A stretch of DNA of 64,000 bases. Source: Rhodococcus sp. OK302 (GTDB lineage Bacteria; Actinomycetota; Actinomycetes; Mycobacteriales; Mycobacteriaceae). The DNA lies in contig NZ_NPJZ01000001.1 of NCBI RefSeq assembly GCF_002245895.1, forward strand, positions 2,516,501 through 2,580,500, in the 5' to 3' direction. The notes under the pieces were generated by a model that saw nothing but the letters and a program-made list of their open reading frames with translations, did not search any database and had not been told where the DNA came from. Both the position numbers and the translations under genes were made by a program. How positions within the stretch are numbered: position 1 is the stretch's first letter; the number at the start of each line of letters is the position of its first letter. Of this stretch, positions 55,729 through 64,000 are shown in pieces.

Positions 55729-56919
55729 GTGGCGAAGGCGAAGTTCGAGCGGACGAAGCCGCACGTGAACATCGGCACCATCGGTCACGTCGACCACGGC
55801 AAGACCACGACGACGGCGGCCATCACCAAGGTGCTTGCGGATGCTTACCCCGACCTGAACGAGGCTTCGGCCTTCGATCAGATCGACAAGGCTCCCGAGG
55901 AAAAGGCTCGTGGCATCACGATCAACATCTCGCATGTTGAGTACCAGACGGAAAAGCGCCACTACGCGCACGTCGATGCACCGGGTCACGCCGACTACAT
56001 CAAGAACATGATCACCGGCGCGGCTCAGATGGACGGCGCTATTCTCGTCGTTGCAGCCACCGATGGTCCGATGCCCCAGACGCGCGAGCATGTCCTGCTC
56101 GCTCGCCAGGTTGGCGTTCCGTACATCCTCGTCGCCCTGAACAAGGCCGACATGGTTGACGACGAAGAGATCCTCGAGCTCGTCGAGATGGAGGTCCGCG
56201 AACTGCTGGCCGCTCAGGAATTCGACGAGGACGCCCCGGTCATCCCGATCTCGGCACTCAAGGCACTCGAGGGCGACCCGAAGTGGACCCAGTCCATCCT
56301 CGACCTCATGGCTGCTGTCGACGAGTCCATCCCGACTCCGGTTCGTGAGACCGAGAAGCCCTTCCTCATGCCTGTCGAGGATGTCTTCACGATCACCGGC
56401 CGTGGCACCGTTGTCACCGGTCGTATCGAGCGTGGCGTTGTCAACGTGAACGAGGAGGTGGAGATCGTCGGCATCAAGGAGACCTCCACCAAGACCACCG
56501 TCACGGGCATCGAAATGTTCCGCAAGCTGCTCGACTCGGGCCAGGCCGGCGACAACGTCGGACTGCTCGTTCGTGGCATCAAGCGCGAAGATGTCGAGCG
56601 TGGACAGGTTGTTGTCAAGCCGGGCACCACGACTCCCCACACGGAGTTCGAAGGCCAGGCATACATCCTGTCGAAGGACGAGGGCGGCCGCCACACCCCG
56701 TTCTTCAACAACTACCGCCCGCAGTTCTACTTCCGTACCACGGACGTTACGGGCGTCGTGACGCTGCCTGAGGGCACCGAGATGGTCATGCCCGGTGACA
56801 ACACCGAGATGTCCGTCAAGCTCATCCAGCCTGTCGCCATGGACGAGGGCCTGCGCTTCGCAATTCGCGAAGGCGGCCGTACGGTCGGCGCCGGCAAGGT
56901 TGCCAAGATCATCAAGTGA
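55729..56919 (+). CDS. tuf: Elongation factor Tu
   Basis: 396-residue GTPase delivering aminoacyl-tRNA to the ribosome. G1 [12 protein letters not shown]3 DAPGHADY, G4 NKAD, ending [17 protein letters not shown] start with AGGAGG upstream. Last gene of the str operon; a strong terminator follows. Confidence 0.99.
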   Translation: MAKAKFERTKPHVNIGTIGHVDHGKTTTTAAITKVLADAYPDLNEASAFDQIDKAPEEKARGITINISHVEYQTEKRHYAHVDAPGHADYIKNMITGAAQMDGAILVVAATDGPMPQTREHVLLARQVGVPYILVALNKADMVDDEEILELVEMEVRELLAAQEFDEDAPVIPISALKALEGDPKWTQSILDLMAAVDESIPTPVRETEKPFLMPVEDVFTITGRGTVVTGRIERGVVNVNEEVEIVGIKETSTKTTVTGIEMFRKLLDSGQAGDNVGLLVRGIKREDVERGQVVVKPGTTTPHTEFEGQAYILSKDEGGRHTPFFNNYRPQFYFRTTDVTGVVTLPEGTEMVMPGDNTEMSVKLIQPVAMDEGLRFAIREGGRTVGAGKVAKIIK

Positions 56920-56954
56920 GACTCTTGTCTTGCTAGCTGATTCATAGCACGCAA

Positions 56955-56994
56955 AGAAAGGCGCTCATTCCCTTCGGGGAGTGAGCGCCTTTCT
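56955..56994 (+). terminator. str operon terminator
   Basis: Stem of 18 bp with one G-U (AGAAAGGCGCTCATTCCC / GGGAGTGAGCGCCTTTCT) and a TTCG tetraloop, 35 bp after tuf. Confidence 0.92.
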
Positions 56995-57054
56995 TGTATG
57001 TCGGCGACCTAGCGGAAGATCAATCCGCACAGCGTCACTACTGCACAGTGTTTC

Positions 57055-57618
57055 CTACTGCACAGCGTCGACGCGATCGAGGTGGAGAAGAACCTGCACG
57101 GCAATGTCTGAACCGTCGAGATTGCGGCGTACCGAAGCCGCGATGCGCTCGGCGCGGGCAGTGAAGTCCACGACGTCGATGCCAGGGTCCGCGGTGACGA
57201 CGATGGACAGTGTCGGGAGTCCACGGTCGACGGTGGCTCGACTTTTGGTGTTTCGAACGCCGGGTAGTTGTCCGAGTTCGGAGGCAACTCCGGATGCGAC
57301 GGGCCCGAGATCGACACTGACGTCGGTGCCGGATTCGTTGTGTTGGAGCTCTACGGCGCGGGTGCGGCGTCTTTGCAGATTCAGGGACAGCAGTCCGAGC
57401 CCGACAACAACGCAGACGACAAACGTTCCGGTGAGGACCCAATGCCACCAGTCCTCTTCGGGAATTCCGAGGAGTCTGTGCCGGTCCAGACGAGAGACCC
57501 ACGTGCGGATCAATTTCACGCCGGCGTCCCAAGCGATGATGTAGCCGCCTGCTGCGAGGAGGGCAACGCCGATGACGAGCACGATTATTCGATCGAGTCC
57601 TGCTATGTAGCGGTTCAC
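57055..57618 (-). CDS. AmaP-like alkaline-shock membrane anchor
   Basis: 187 residues: two membrane helices (about 10-30 and 62-82) followed by a cytoplasmic Asp23-like domain with VDLGPVASGVASELGQLPGV. AmaP proteins anchor Asp23 to the membrane in Gram-positive bacteria. Last gene of the minus-strand Asp23 operon, overlapping the preceding gene by four bases (ATGA). Confidence 0.82.
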   Translation of the reverse strand: MNRYIAGLDRIIVLVIGVALLAAGGYIIAWDAGVKLIRTWVSRLDRHRLLGIPEEDWWHWVLTGTFVVCVVVGLGLLSLNLQRRRTRAVELQHNESGTDVSVDLGPVASGVASELGQLPGVRNTKSRATVDRGLPTLSIVVTADPGIDVVDFTARAERIAASVRRNLDGSDIAVQVLLHLDRVDAVQ

Positions 57619-58598
57619 GATTCGACCTTCGGGGTAGCGACCATTTCTCGGGTGAGCACGGCCCGGGCGAGAACAGTCAGTTGCACGGGTCGTTGCAGGA
57701 TGTCGAGGTGCGGTTGAACAGCGGCTTCGACGGCGGTGATCAGGGCGTCGTGATCGCCGCCGGCAGTGTCGACGTGGATCTTTGCGTGCTTTCGGTCGAC
57801 GGTAGTGCGGGCGCGTAGAACTCCGGGGACGGAGGCTGCGTGACCGCTACAGAGGCGGGCGATGTCGGTGGGGCGCATCCACACCGTCGATGCGGCTGGG
57901 TTACCCAGTGCTACATGGGTTTTCGCGCGAGGTTTGACGGCTGTGGCGATCAGAACCACCCCGGCGACAACGGCAGCGATTGCCGTGGGCAGTAGCCACG
58001 GTTCCCAGTGCAGCCGTGATGCCCATTCGACAGAATTCTGGATCCACGGTGCAGATTCGAAAGTGCCTCGGTTGATGAACCATTCACGGGAAACTACGAA
58101 GGCTAGGGCGAGTAGTCCGAAGGCGACAACAACTGCCGATATCGCTGCGGCCGGCGCTGCGGATGGCACGCGAGGTGGAATCCACTGTGAAACATGTTCG
58201 GTATCAGTATCTTCGATGCTGACCGGTGTTGATTCTTCCGGCGGACAAGTGGCGGCGATCATGACGTTCATGTCCGTCAGCGGATATCCGGTGAGGGATT
58301 CGACGCTGCGGCCGACTTCGTCGCGGACTCGTCCGGTGAGATCTACAACCGAGCACGGCCAGGTGACGGCAATGAAGAGGTTGACGGCTACGGCGTCGGC
58401 ACCCATGGCGATGTCGGCTCGGGGGAGGTCCCGTCCGGTCAGTCTGGTGAGTCCGCCCGTCTGGCGAACTACGCCGGGAACGTTGACCGCCGCTGCCGTC
58501 GCGATCTTGGACATCGCGCGATCCTTGATGACAAGCGAGCCGCGTTCGCCGGGATCCGGTTGTGCCGTGCTCGAATTCGAGCGCTCAGCCACGGCCAC
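57615..58598 (-). CDS. Asp23 plus DUF6286-like membrane protein
   Basis: About 327 residues from GTG 58598 (GTG 58592 is also possible; start uncertain). N-terminal Asp23-like domain (GSLVIKDRAMSKIATAAAVNVPGV), then a membrane part with two helices around 150 and 205, and a C-terminal domain related to AmaP (VPGVLRARTTVDRKH). It overlaps the small DUF2273 gene by about 14 bp. Envelope-stress family; role structural or unknown. Confidence 0.72.
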   Translation of the reverse strand: MAVAERSNSSTAQPDPGERGSLVIKDRAMSKIATAAAVNVPGVVRQTGGLTRLTGRDLPRADIAMGADAVAVNLFIAVTWPCSVVDLTGRVRDEVGRSVESLTGYPLTDMNVMIAATCPPEESTPVSIEDTDTEHVSQWIPPRVPSAAPAAAISAVVVAFGLLALAFVVSREWFINRGTFESAPWIQNSVEWASRLHWEPWLLPTAIAAVVAGVVLIATAVKPRAKTHVALGNPAASTVWMRPTDIARLCSGHAASVPGVLRARTTVDRKHAKIHVDTAGGDHDALITAVEAAVQPHLDILQRPVQLTVLARAVLTREMVATPKVES

Positions 58599-58764
58599 GG
58601 CTTCGGAGGATGGCACCCAGGTCGAGGTGTCCGTCGCGATGTGCGCCGATGGCCATTCCCGCTGCGCCGAGCAGTACAGCGAAGACGAATCCACTGAATC
58701 CGCCCAAAATGCCGGCGAGTGCGAGGAGTAGACCGACCAGCAGTCCGACTGTAGTGCTGTTCAC
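58585..58764 (-). CDS. Small DUF2273-like membrane protein
   Basis: 59 residues from GTG 58764 (AAAGGAACTGAC upstream). Hydrophobic hairpin (about 5-45; LLVGLLLALAGILGGFSGFVF) and a basic tail HRDGHLDLGAILRSRGRG. Matches the size and place of DUF2273 proteins in Asp23 operons. Confidence 0.75.
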   Translation of the reverse strand: MNSTTVGLLVGLLLALAGILGGFSGFVFAVLLGAAGMAIGAHRDGHLDLGAILRSRGRG

Positions 58765-58765
58765 G

Positions 58766-59098
58766 TCAGTTCCTTTCTTCGAAAATTTCAGCAGAATCAC
58801 CATCACCATCGACGACAACGTCGCCGACAGTGATGGTGATCGGTACGTCGACTACCTGTCCGACCGCCTGCCTGACCTGCTCGGCGACGGTCAGTACGTT
58901 GGCGGGGTATTTCACGGAAATGTGTACGGCACAGGATATTTCGTCCAGTACGACGCCGGTGATGCGTTTGCCCGGTAGGTAGGTTCCGACTTCGCCGAAT
59001 TGGCCACCGTGCAGTTCGGCGACACCGGGAACGGAGAGCGCGGTGTCGGCGACAGTCTGGGCAGCACTATCTATGGAGGCCGGGCCGGTATCGGTCAT
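58766..59098 (-). CDS. Asp23/Gls24-like protein 2
   Basis: 110 residues with an Asp23-type core (ALSVPGVAELHGG, SVKYPANVLTVAEQVRQAV). Short relative of the first Asp23 protein, acidic at the C terminus. ATGA overlap with the gene upstream at 59095; one base from the next. Confidence 0.8.
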   Translation of the reverse strand: MTDTGPASIDSAAQTVADTALSVPGVAELHGGQFGEVGTYLPGKRITGVVLDEISCAVHISVKYPANVLTVAEQVRQAVGQVVDVPITITVGDVVVDGDGDSAEIFEERN

Positions 59099-59559
59099 TG
59101 AACCCTCGGCTTGGCTTCCGGCTCGATGGTCGGGTTCTCGGCTTCACCGAAGAGCATGACGTCGAAGACGGTGATGTTGACCTCGGTGACTTCGAGACCG
59201 GTCATCCGTTCTACTGCTGCGATGACGTTGCGACGGATACCGAGCGCCAACTCGTGCAGGGCGACTCCGTACTCGGCGACGATCCCGATGTCGATGGCGG
59301 CCTGCTTCTCGCCGACCTCGACGGCCACACCCTGGGCGTGGTTGACCCGAGCTCCCGGGATTCGGTCGCGAAGAGCGCCGACGGCCCGGGCGGTACCACC
59401 ACCGACGTCGTAGACGCCGTTGATTTCACGGGTGGCGATGCCGGCAATCTTTGCGACGACGGCGTCGGCGATGATCGTCTTACCTTGAGTGCTGTGGAGA
59501 TCGGCAGGCCCCTGGGCGCCGAATTGGACGCTGTTCTTTTCACTGGAATCGCTGGTCAT
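59095..59559 (-). CDS. Asp23/Gls24 envelope stress protein 1
   Basis: 154 residues, complete Asp23 domain: GKTIIADAVVAKIAGIATREINGVYDVG, then VNHAQGVAVEVGEKQAAIDIGI and MTGLEVTEVNITVFDV. First gene of the five-gene minus-strand operon. Family associated with alkaline and cell-envelope stress; biochemical role unresolved. Confidence 0.9.
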   Translation of the reverse strand: MTSDSSEKNSVQFGAQGPADLHSTQGKTIIADAVVAKIAGIATREINGVYDVGGGTARAVGALRDRIPGARVNHAQGVAVEVGEKQAAIDIGIVAEYGVALHELALGIRRNVIAAVERMTGLEVTEVNITVFDVMLFGEAENPTIEPEAKPRVQ

Positions 59560-59743
59560 ACGGGGCTCCCTGTTCGAGTTTCAGTGTGTGCGTCTCGTCT
59601 CCTGTCAACTGTAGTGACTTCTGTTATCGACGCGTGGTGCACCACGCCTACGTCCGTATTTGGTATGACAGAGTGTTGAGTAACAAGTGTCGACGCTCAT
59701 AGTGTGCGTCGGAAGTGACGTAGGACAGACAGGTTGGTGTGTG

Positions 59744-60922
59744 GTGGCTCGGATTGTGATCGTGGGCGCGGGATTGTCGGGGCTTCGGACCGCGGAGGAG
59801 CTGCGCCGCGCAGGTTTTGACGGCGAGATCGTGCTGGCCGGGGGTGAGACTCATCTTCCGTACGACCGGCCGCCGCTGTCGAAGGAAGTGATTCGTGGGG
59901 ACAAGGACGAGACCACATTGCGTCCGGCAGAGTTCTTCACGGAGAACAAGATCGACTTGAAGTTGGGTTCGCCGGCTCTGTCCGTGAACACGGCAGCGAA
60001 GACGGTTGCCTTTGCCGACGGGTCCGAACTCCCGTACGACGAGTTGGTCATCGCGACCGGCCTGACACCGCGTCGGATCAGCGGTCTGCCTGACTTGTCG
60101 GGTGTCCACGTTCTCCGCTCGATCGAGGAAGCATTGGCGTTGCGCGCTGATCTTGCACCGGGCAAGCGTGCGTTGATCGTCGGCGCCGGGTTCATCGGTT
60201 GTGAATTGGCGTCGAGCATGAAGTCGCACGGCGTCGAGGTGACACTGCTCGAGCCGCAGCCCACTCCGCTCGCGTCGGTGCTGGGTACAACGGTGGGCGC
60301 TCTCGTCGAGCGCCTGCATCGAGCCGAAGGAATTGATGTTCGAGTCGGCGTCGGCCTGAAGACGCTCTCCGGTGATGGCGCCGTCGATACTGCGGTTCTC
60401 GCCGACGGTTCCGAAATTGCCGTCGACGTGGTGGCCATCGGGGTGGGTTCGCTGCCGGTGACGGATTGGCTTGTCGATTCGGGTATCGAACTCGACAACG
60501 GAGTCCTCTGTGACGCGGTTGGCCGCACGAGCGCCGATCACGTGTGGGCAGTAGGCGACGTAGCGGCCTGGACCATCGGGGAGCGGCGTAAGCGCGTCGA
60601 GCACTGGAGCAATGCGGGCGATCAGGCGAAGGTCCTCGCCGGCGCGCTGACCGGGACCGGTGACCCGAATGCGGCCGCGCAGGTTCCGTACTTCTGGAGC
60701 GATCAGTACGACGTCAAGATTCAGGCGCTGGGTACTGTCGCGCCTACCGATCAGGTCCACATCATCAAGGACGACGGGAAGAAGTTCGTCGCCTACTACG
60801 AGCGTGACGGCGTACTGGCCGCCGTGGTCGGTTGCGGCAGTGCCGGGGCCGTGATGAAGATGCGAATGAAGATCGCCGCGGGTACGCCCATCGCCGATGT
60901 GTTGGAGTCAACACCGGCGTGA
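59744..60922 (+). CDS. FAD-dependent ferredoxin reductase-like protein
   Basis: 392 residues from GTG 59744 (GTG 59741 possible). Two Rossmann folds: ARIVIVGAGLSGLRTAEELR for FAD and ALIVGAGFIGCELASSMK for NAD(P)H; the third FAD motif is VWAVGDVA. C-terminal domain of the BphA4/ferredoxin reductase type. In M. tuberculosis a similar gene (Rv0688, recalled) lies just downstream of tuf. It could feed electrons to a ferredoxin and P450; partner not in view. Confidence 0.88.
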   Translation: MARIVIVGAGLSGLRTAEELRRAGFDGEIVLAGGETHLPYDRPPLSKEVIRGDKDETTLRPAEFFTENKIDLKLGSPALSVNTAAKTVAFADGSELPYDELVIATGLTPRRISGLPDLSGVHVLRSIEEALALRADLAPGKRALIVGAGFIGCELASSMKSHGVEVTLLEPQPTPLASVLGTTVGALVERLHRAEGIDVRVGVGLKTLSGDGAVDTAVLADGSEIAVDVVAIGVGSLPVTDWLVDSGIELDNGVLCDAVGRTSADHVWAVGDVAAWTIGERRKRVEHWSNAGDQAKVLAGALTGTGDPNAAAQVPYFWSDQYDVKIQALGTVAPTDQVHIIKDDGKKFVAYYERDGVLAAVVGCGSAGAVMKMRMKIAAGTPIADVLESTPA

Positions 60923-60964
60923 GCTGATGAGGCTCCGTCCGGTTCGGGACGCTAGATTTGTCCG

Positions 60965-61732
60965 GTGATCGTTGCGCTCATCGACTCGGGACTTGGTTTG
61001 CTCCCGACTTCTGCCTGGCTACGACGCCTGCGTCCCGAACTGGACCTCGTGCTGTCCTTGGATCCCGACGGTGCGCCGTGGGGACCCAAGCCGGCGGAGT
61101 GGGTGATCGAGCGGGTTCTCGGCACGGTGCAGCGAAGCCTGGATCGCGGTGCGCAGGTTATCGTCCTGCCCTGCAATACGGCGAGTGTGACAGCACTCGA
61201 CCACGTCCGTGAGTTGGTCGGACCCGGAATTCCGGTTATCGGCACTGTGCCGGCCATCAAACCGGCAGCGGCTGCGTGTGATTCGGTGGCGATCTGGGCG
61301 ACTGCGGCAACAACTGCAAGTCGGTACCAGGCAGATCTGATTACCGAGTTCGCGAACGGCAGCGACGTGGTGGGGGTGGCCTGTCACGGCTTGGCCGACG
61401 CCATAGACCGTGGTGACCGGGCGGCTGCCTTGGCGGCAATCGCGTCGGCCGCCGCACGAACGCCGGATGGGGTGCAAGGCGTAGTGCTGGGATGCACTCA
61501 CTATCCGTTGCTCAGGGATGAGATCGTTGCGGCTCTGCCCGCCGGAGTGCAGCTGTTCGACAGCGCGGAGGCCGTCGCGCGGCAGACACTGCGTCGTATC
61601 GATGCTCTCGACGCCGATATTCCAGCAGGCTCAGGCACGGTCGAGGTGTTGGTGAGCGGCCGGCCGGGCAGCCTGCCGCCCAGCGCCGAAGCTTTCGACG
61701 CTGGACGGATTCTGGGCGCGATCAGAGCCTGA
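60965..61732 (+). CDS. Glutamate racemase family protein
   Basis: 255 residues. Racemase cysteines are in LPCNTASV (about residue 69) and VLGCTHYPLL (about 177), with an N-terminal IDSGLG. MurI makes D-glutamate for peptidoglycan. The N terminus lacks the usual SGxGG stretch and the neighbours are not cell-wall genes, so this may be a second or specialised racemase. GTG start at 60965. Confidence 0.78.
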   Translation: MIVALIDSGLGLLPTSAWLRRLRPELDLVLSLDPDGAPWGPKPAEWVIERVLGTVQRSLDRGAQVIVLPCNTASVTALDHVRELVGPGIPVIGTVPAIKPAAAACDSVAIWATAATTASRYQADLITEFANGSDVVGVACHGLADAIDRGDRAAALAAIASAAARTPDGVQGVVLGCTHYPLLRDEIVAALPAGVQLFDSAEAVARQTLRRIDALDADIPAGSGTVEVLVSGRPGSLPPSAEAFDAGRILGAIRA

Positions 61733-61743
61733 TTCTCCAATTT

Positions 61744-62109
61744 CTAATGGGCGGCCACTCCGTGATCGCCGTGGTGCAGTCTTGCGCTCATTGCCGGCAT
61801 CGCGCTCGCCGCCACCACGACGGTCAGCACTCCGACGATCCAAGCGGTCCAAGATGCGCCTGAGAGGGCGTGGAAGTTCATGACCCAGGGGGAGATGAAC
61901 ATCAGTAGCCCGAAGACACCCATCGCGTAGTCGGCCACGGCCATGTCCGGTCGTGCCATGTGTGCCAGGCCGGAGAGTGCTACGAGTACACCCAGGACGA
62001 CCAGTGACCACATTGCCTTGTCAGTGGTGACAAGCCACAGGGGTGACAGTGCGGCAAAGACACCGAGTACGACGGCTACGGCGTCCTGCATTCGATCCCA
62101 CGACTTCAT
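61744..62109 (-). CDS. SPW-repeat membrane protein
   Basis: 121 residues from ATG 62109 with GAGGAGG upstream. Four membrane segments in two repeats, each with the SPW signature (SPLWLVTT, SPWVMNF). Function of the family is unknown; common in actinobacteria. Confidence 0.87.
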   Translation of the reverse strand: MKSWDRMQDAVAVVLGVFAALSPLWLVTTDKAMWSLVVLGVLVALSGLAHMARPDMAVADYAMGVFGLLMFISPWVMNFHALSGASWTAWIVGVLTVVVAASAMPAMSARLHHGDHGVAAH

Positions 62110-62290
62110 GGCGAAACCTCCTCGAACGAAGTTTGTGTCACTCTCGAGTACACGCTTGTCCGAGGTCGAGATCAACTCTGCGCCAATTGCATTCGGGTTG
62201 CAGTTATCCGGGTGCCGGGAGGCTTTGTATCAAGATTTGTGACCATGGATCACCGTGTCGAATGCACGAGTTTCCCGGGAAACGTTCGAA

Positions 62291-63322
62291 CTACGCAGCG
62301 ACAACTACCTTGCCGAAACGCTGACCTGACTGCTGACTGCGCAGAGCCTCGACGAGTTGGTCCATCCGGTAGGTCGAGTCGATGACGGGCTTGACTGCGA
62401 GGGTATCGAGCCCCGCCACCATCTCGCATTGATGCGTTCGACTCCCGACGAGCAGGCCTTCGATGGTGACTTGTTTTGTCAGAAGCGGTGTGATGTCGAG
62501 AGCCGCGGATGCCCCGGCCAGGATGCCCAATGCGGCGATCCTGCCGCCTACTTTCACCGCCGCGAGAGACTGATCGAGCGTGCTCGGTCCTCCGAAGTCG
62601 AGTACGTGATCGATGCCGCGACCACTGGTGCCGAATGCCTCCTGACCCCACCGGGAGTTTTCTCGATAGTTGAGGGCAACGTCGACACCGAGGTCGAGAA
62701 GCCGTGCGATCTTCTCCGGTGACGAGGATGTTCCAACGACGTAGGCGCCGGCGGCTTTGGCAATCTGGATGGCGAAGAGTGCCACCGTGCTGGTGCCGGG
62801 GACCAAGACACTTTCACCGGGTTTGAGTGGAGAAGACGAGAACAGTGCCCGCCACGCGGACAGTCCCGCAGTCGGCAGTGTGGCTGCCTCGGCGTACGAA
62901 TAGGTGCGAGGGATATCGGTCAACGTATGGGCAGGCAGTGTGACGAGGGTGCGGGCGTACCCGTCGACGCCGTCGCCGGGTGAGTTTCCGAACCCGTCCA
63001 CCGTGGGGCGCCCGTCCTGCCAATGTGGCAGGTAGGTAGTCATTACCCGGTCGCCGAGTCGAAATGGTGATTCACCCTCGCCGACCGCGACAACCTCACC
63101 GGCCGCGTCGGACAGAAGGATTCGCGGCCCGGAGGTCGCGATCGCGCCGGTGGCGACGAGGAGGTCGTGGTGGTTGACCGAGTTCGCCCGGACTTCGATC
63201 GTGACCTCACCGGCACCTGGTTCGGGTGTCTCGACATCCCGGGTGACCACGTTCTCGAATCCACCGGGTGGGAGTACGTAGGTCGCTGGGCAGAGCACGG
63301 TGTCCTGGCCTTTCGATTGCAC
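62291..63322 (-). CDS. MDR-family alcohol dehydrogenase / quinone reductase
   Basis: 343 residues, medium-chain dehydrogenase: GroES-like N domain with NSVNHHDLLVATG and the Rossmann VLVPGTSTVALFAIQIAKAAGA. The Cys and His ligands of zinc enzymes are missing, so it is probably a zinc-independent NADPH reductase. GTG start at 63322. Transcribed with the SDR gene, 31 bp after its stop. Confidence 0.82.
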   Translation of the reverse strand: MQSKGQDTVLCPATYVLPPGGFENVVTRDVETPEPGAGEVTIEVRANSVNHHDLLVATGAIATSGPRILLSDAAGEVVAVGEGESPFRLGDRVMTTYLPHWQDGRPTVDGFGNSPGDGVDGYARTLVTLPAHTLTDIPRTYSYAEAATLPTAGLSAWRALFSSSPLKPGESVLVPGTSTVALFAIQIAKAAGAYVVGTSSSPEKIARLLDLGVDVALNYRENSRWGQEAFGTSGRGIDHVLDFGGPSTLDQSLAAVKVGGRIAALGILAGASAALDITPLLTKQVTIEGLLVGSRTHQCEMVAGLDTLAVKPVIDSTYRMDQLVEALRSQQSGQRFGKVVVAA

Positions 63323-63353
63323 TGATTAGTGTTGTGCGACTGGATGATCCGAT

Positions 63354-64000
63354 TCAGAGAAGTGAGGCGCGGAATCCGCCGTCCAGGATCAGACTGCTGC
63401 CGTTGCACCACGAAGACTGGTCACTCGCGAAGAATACCGCCGCCGCGGCAACTTCTTCGGTGCGCCCGTACCGGGTCTGTTTGGCGGCGATCAGATCGTC
63501 GAAACCGCCTTCTTCGAGTCCGAGTGCTTCCTCGAAGTTGGACTGAGCGGACTTGACCATGTCGGTGTGGATGAATCCGGGCAGTAATGCGTTGGCGCGG
63601 ATGTTGTGGAATCGGTATTCGGCAGAGATGGTTTCGGTCAGGTTCCGCACGGCAGCTTTGGCGGCCGCGTAGCTGCCGATGAGAGCGGAACCTGCGGTCG
63701 ACGAAATCGATGAGATGGTGACGATTGATCCTCCGCCGGATGCAAGCATGGCCGGTAGTGCGTGGTGGATCGTCAGGAACACTCCGTCGAGGTTGACCGA
63801 CATTACTTTGCGCCAGTCGGCAAACGAGGTCTCCGTGAGCGGAGCGGTCATTGCGATGCCCGCGTTCGGGACCACTACGTGCAGTGCGCCGAACTCGGAA
63901 ACTGTTCGCGCCACCAGGTCCTTGACCTGTTGCTCGTCGGAGACGTCGGCTGTGACGGCGATAGAACCGGGGATGGTCGACGAGACGCTCTTGGCAGCAT
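63354..64000 (-). CDS. Short-chain dehydrogenase (N terminus beyond window)
   Basis: Partial SDR; the N-terminal TGxxxGIG cofactor loop is beyond the right edge. Visible: VVPNAGIAMTA (NAG motif), VTISSISSTAGSALIGSYAAAKAAV with catalytic Ser, Tyr and Lys, and the C-terminal end SSLILDGGFRASLL. NAD(P)-dependent oxidoreductase; substrate unknown. Confidence 0.9.
   Translation of the reverse strand, partial: AAKSVSSTIPGSIAVTADVSDEQQVKDLVARTVSEFGALHVVVPNAGIAMTAPLTETSFADWRKVMSVNLDGVFLTIHHALPAMLASGGGSIVTISSISSTAGSALIGSYAAAKAAVRNLTETISAEYRFHNIRANALLPGFIHTDMVKSAQSNFEEALGLEEGGFDDLIAAKQTRYGRTEEVAAAAVFFASDQSSWCNGSSLILDGGFRASLL

Overview
The window is high-GC actinobacterial chromosome, most likely Rhodococcus (Nocardiaceae). 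The RpoB/RpoC, S12/S7, EF-G and EF-Tu sequences are of actinobacterial type. DUF3558 lipoproteins, a TIGR03084-type protein and a three-gene block resembling the Mycobacterium tuberculosis Rv1354c/Rv1355c neighbourhood (from memory, not searched) support this. The species call is inference.

Layout. 1-7.5 kb: rpoB (5' end missing) and rpoC with a strong terminator. 7.6-9.2 kb: SixA-like phosphatase, small membrane protein, acyl-ACP thioesterase. 9.4-14.2 kb: an operon of an acyltransferase-like protein, an E1/ThiF-nitroreductase fusion broken by a -1 frameshift, and a GAF-GGDEF-EAL c-di-GMP enzyme. 14.2-33 kb: an accessory surface/secondary-metabolite region with two GAF-ANTAR regulators, a small NRPS line (A-T, P450, C-A-T-TE) coupled to a secreted GH6 glycosidase, and a glycosyltransferase/flippase/membrane-protein operon. 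33.3-40.9 kb: mixed metabolism (quinone reductase, MarR plus DHA2 pump, luciferase-like oxygenase, pirin, gamma-carbonic anhydrase, EamA exporter, frameshifted enoyl-CoA hydratase). 41-50.9 kb: an AtuA-like / acyl-CoA carboxylase / two acyl-CoA dehydrogenases / enoyl-CoA hydratase / TetR catabolic operon. 51-52 kb: two DUF3558 lipoproteins. 52.4-56.9 kb: the str operon rpsL-rpsG-fusA-tuf with a terminator. 57-59.6 kb: an Asp23/AmaP envelope operon. 59.7-64 kb: ferredoxin reductase-like protein, glutamate racemase family protein, SPW protein, alcohol dehydrogenase, and an SDR cut by the window end.

The most interesting signal is not a gene. Three loci, GAF-ANTAR gene 1 (14858, minus), the NRPS operon (15171, plus) and the glycosyltransferase operon (30917, minus), share a promoter-like pair (TGGYCW, 17 bp, TAASTT) and a ~105-nt leader. 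Each leader has two hairpins with conserved ~10-nt loops (core CCTGATTCCC) and a third hairpin just before the start codon. The third hairpin uses bases also needed by the second, so the two exclude each other. This looks like a co-regulated RNA-switch regulon joining a GAF-ANTAR regulator, a peptide synthetase and a surface-glycan operon, beside a c-di-GMP enzyme. I recognise no described riboswitch or ANTAR target in it.

Two genes carry -1 frameshifts at short G/C homopolymers (11314-11318 and 40489-40492); these could be true mutations, recoding sites or assembly errors. Where a start differs from the longest open frame, it was chosen from ribosome-binding sites, start/stop overlaps or domain boundaries.
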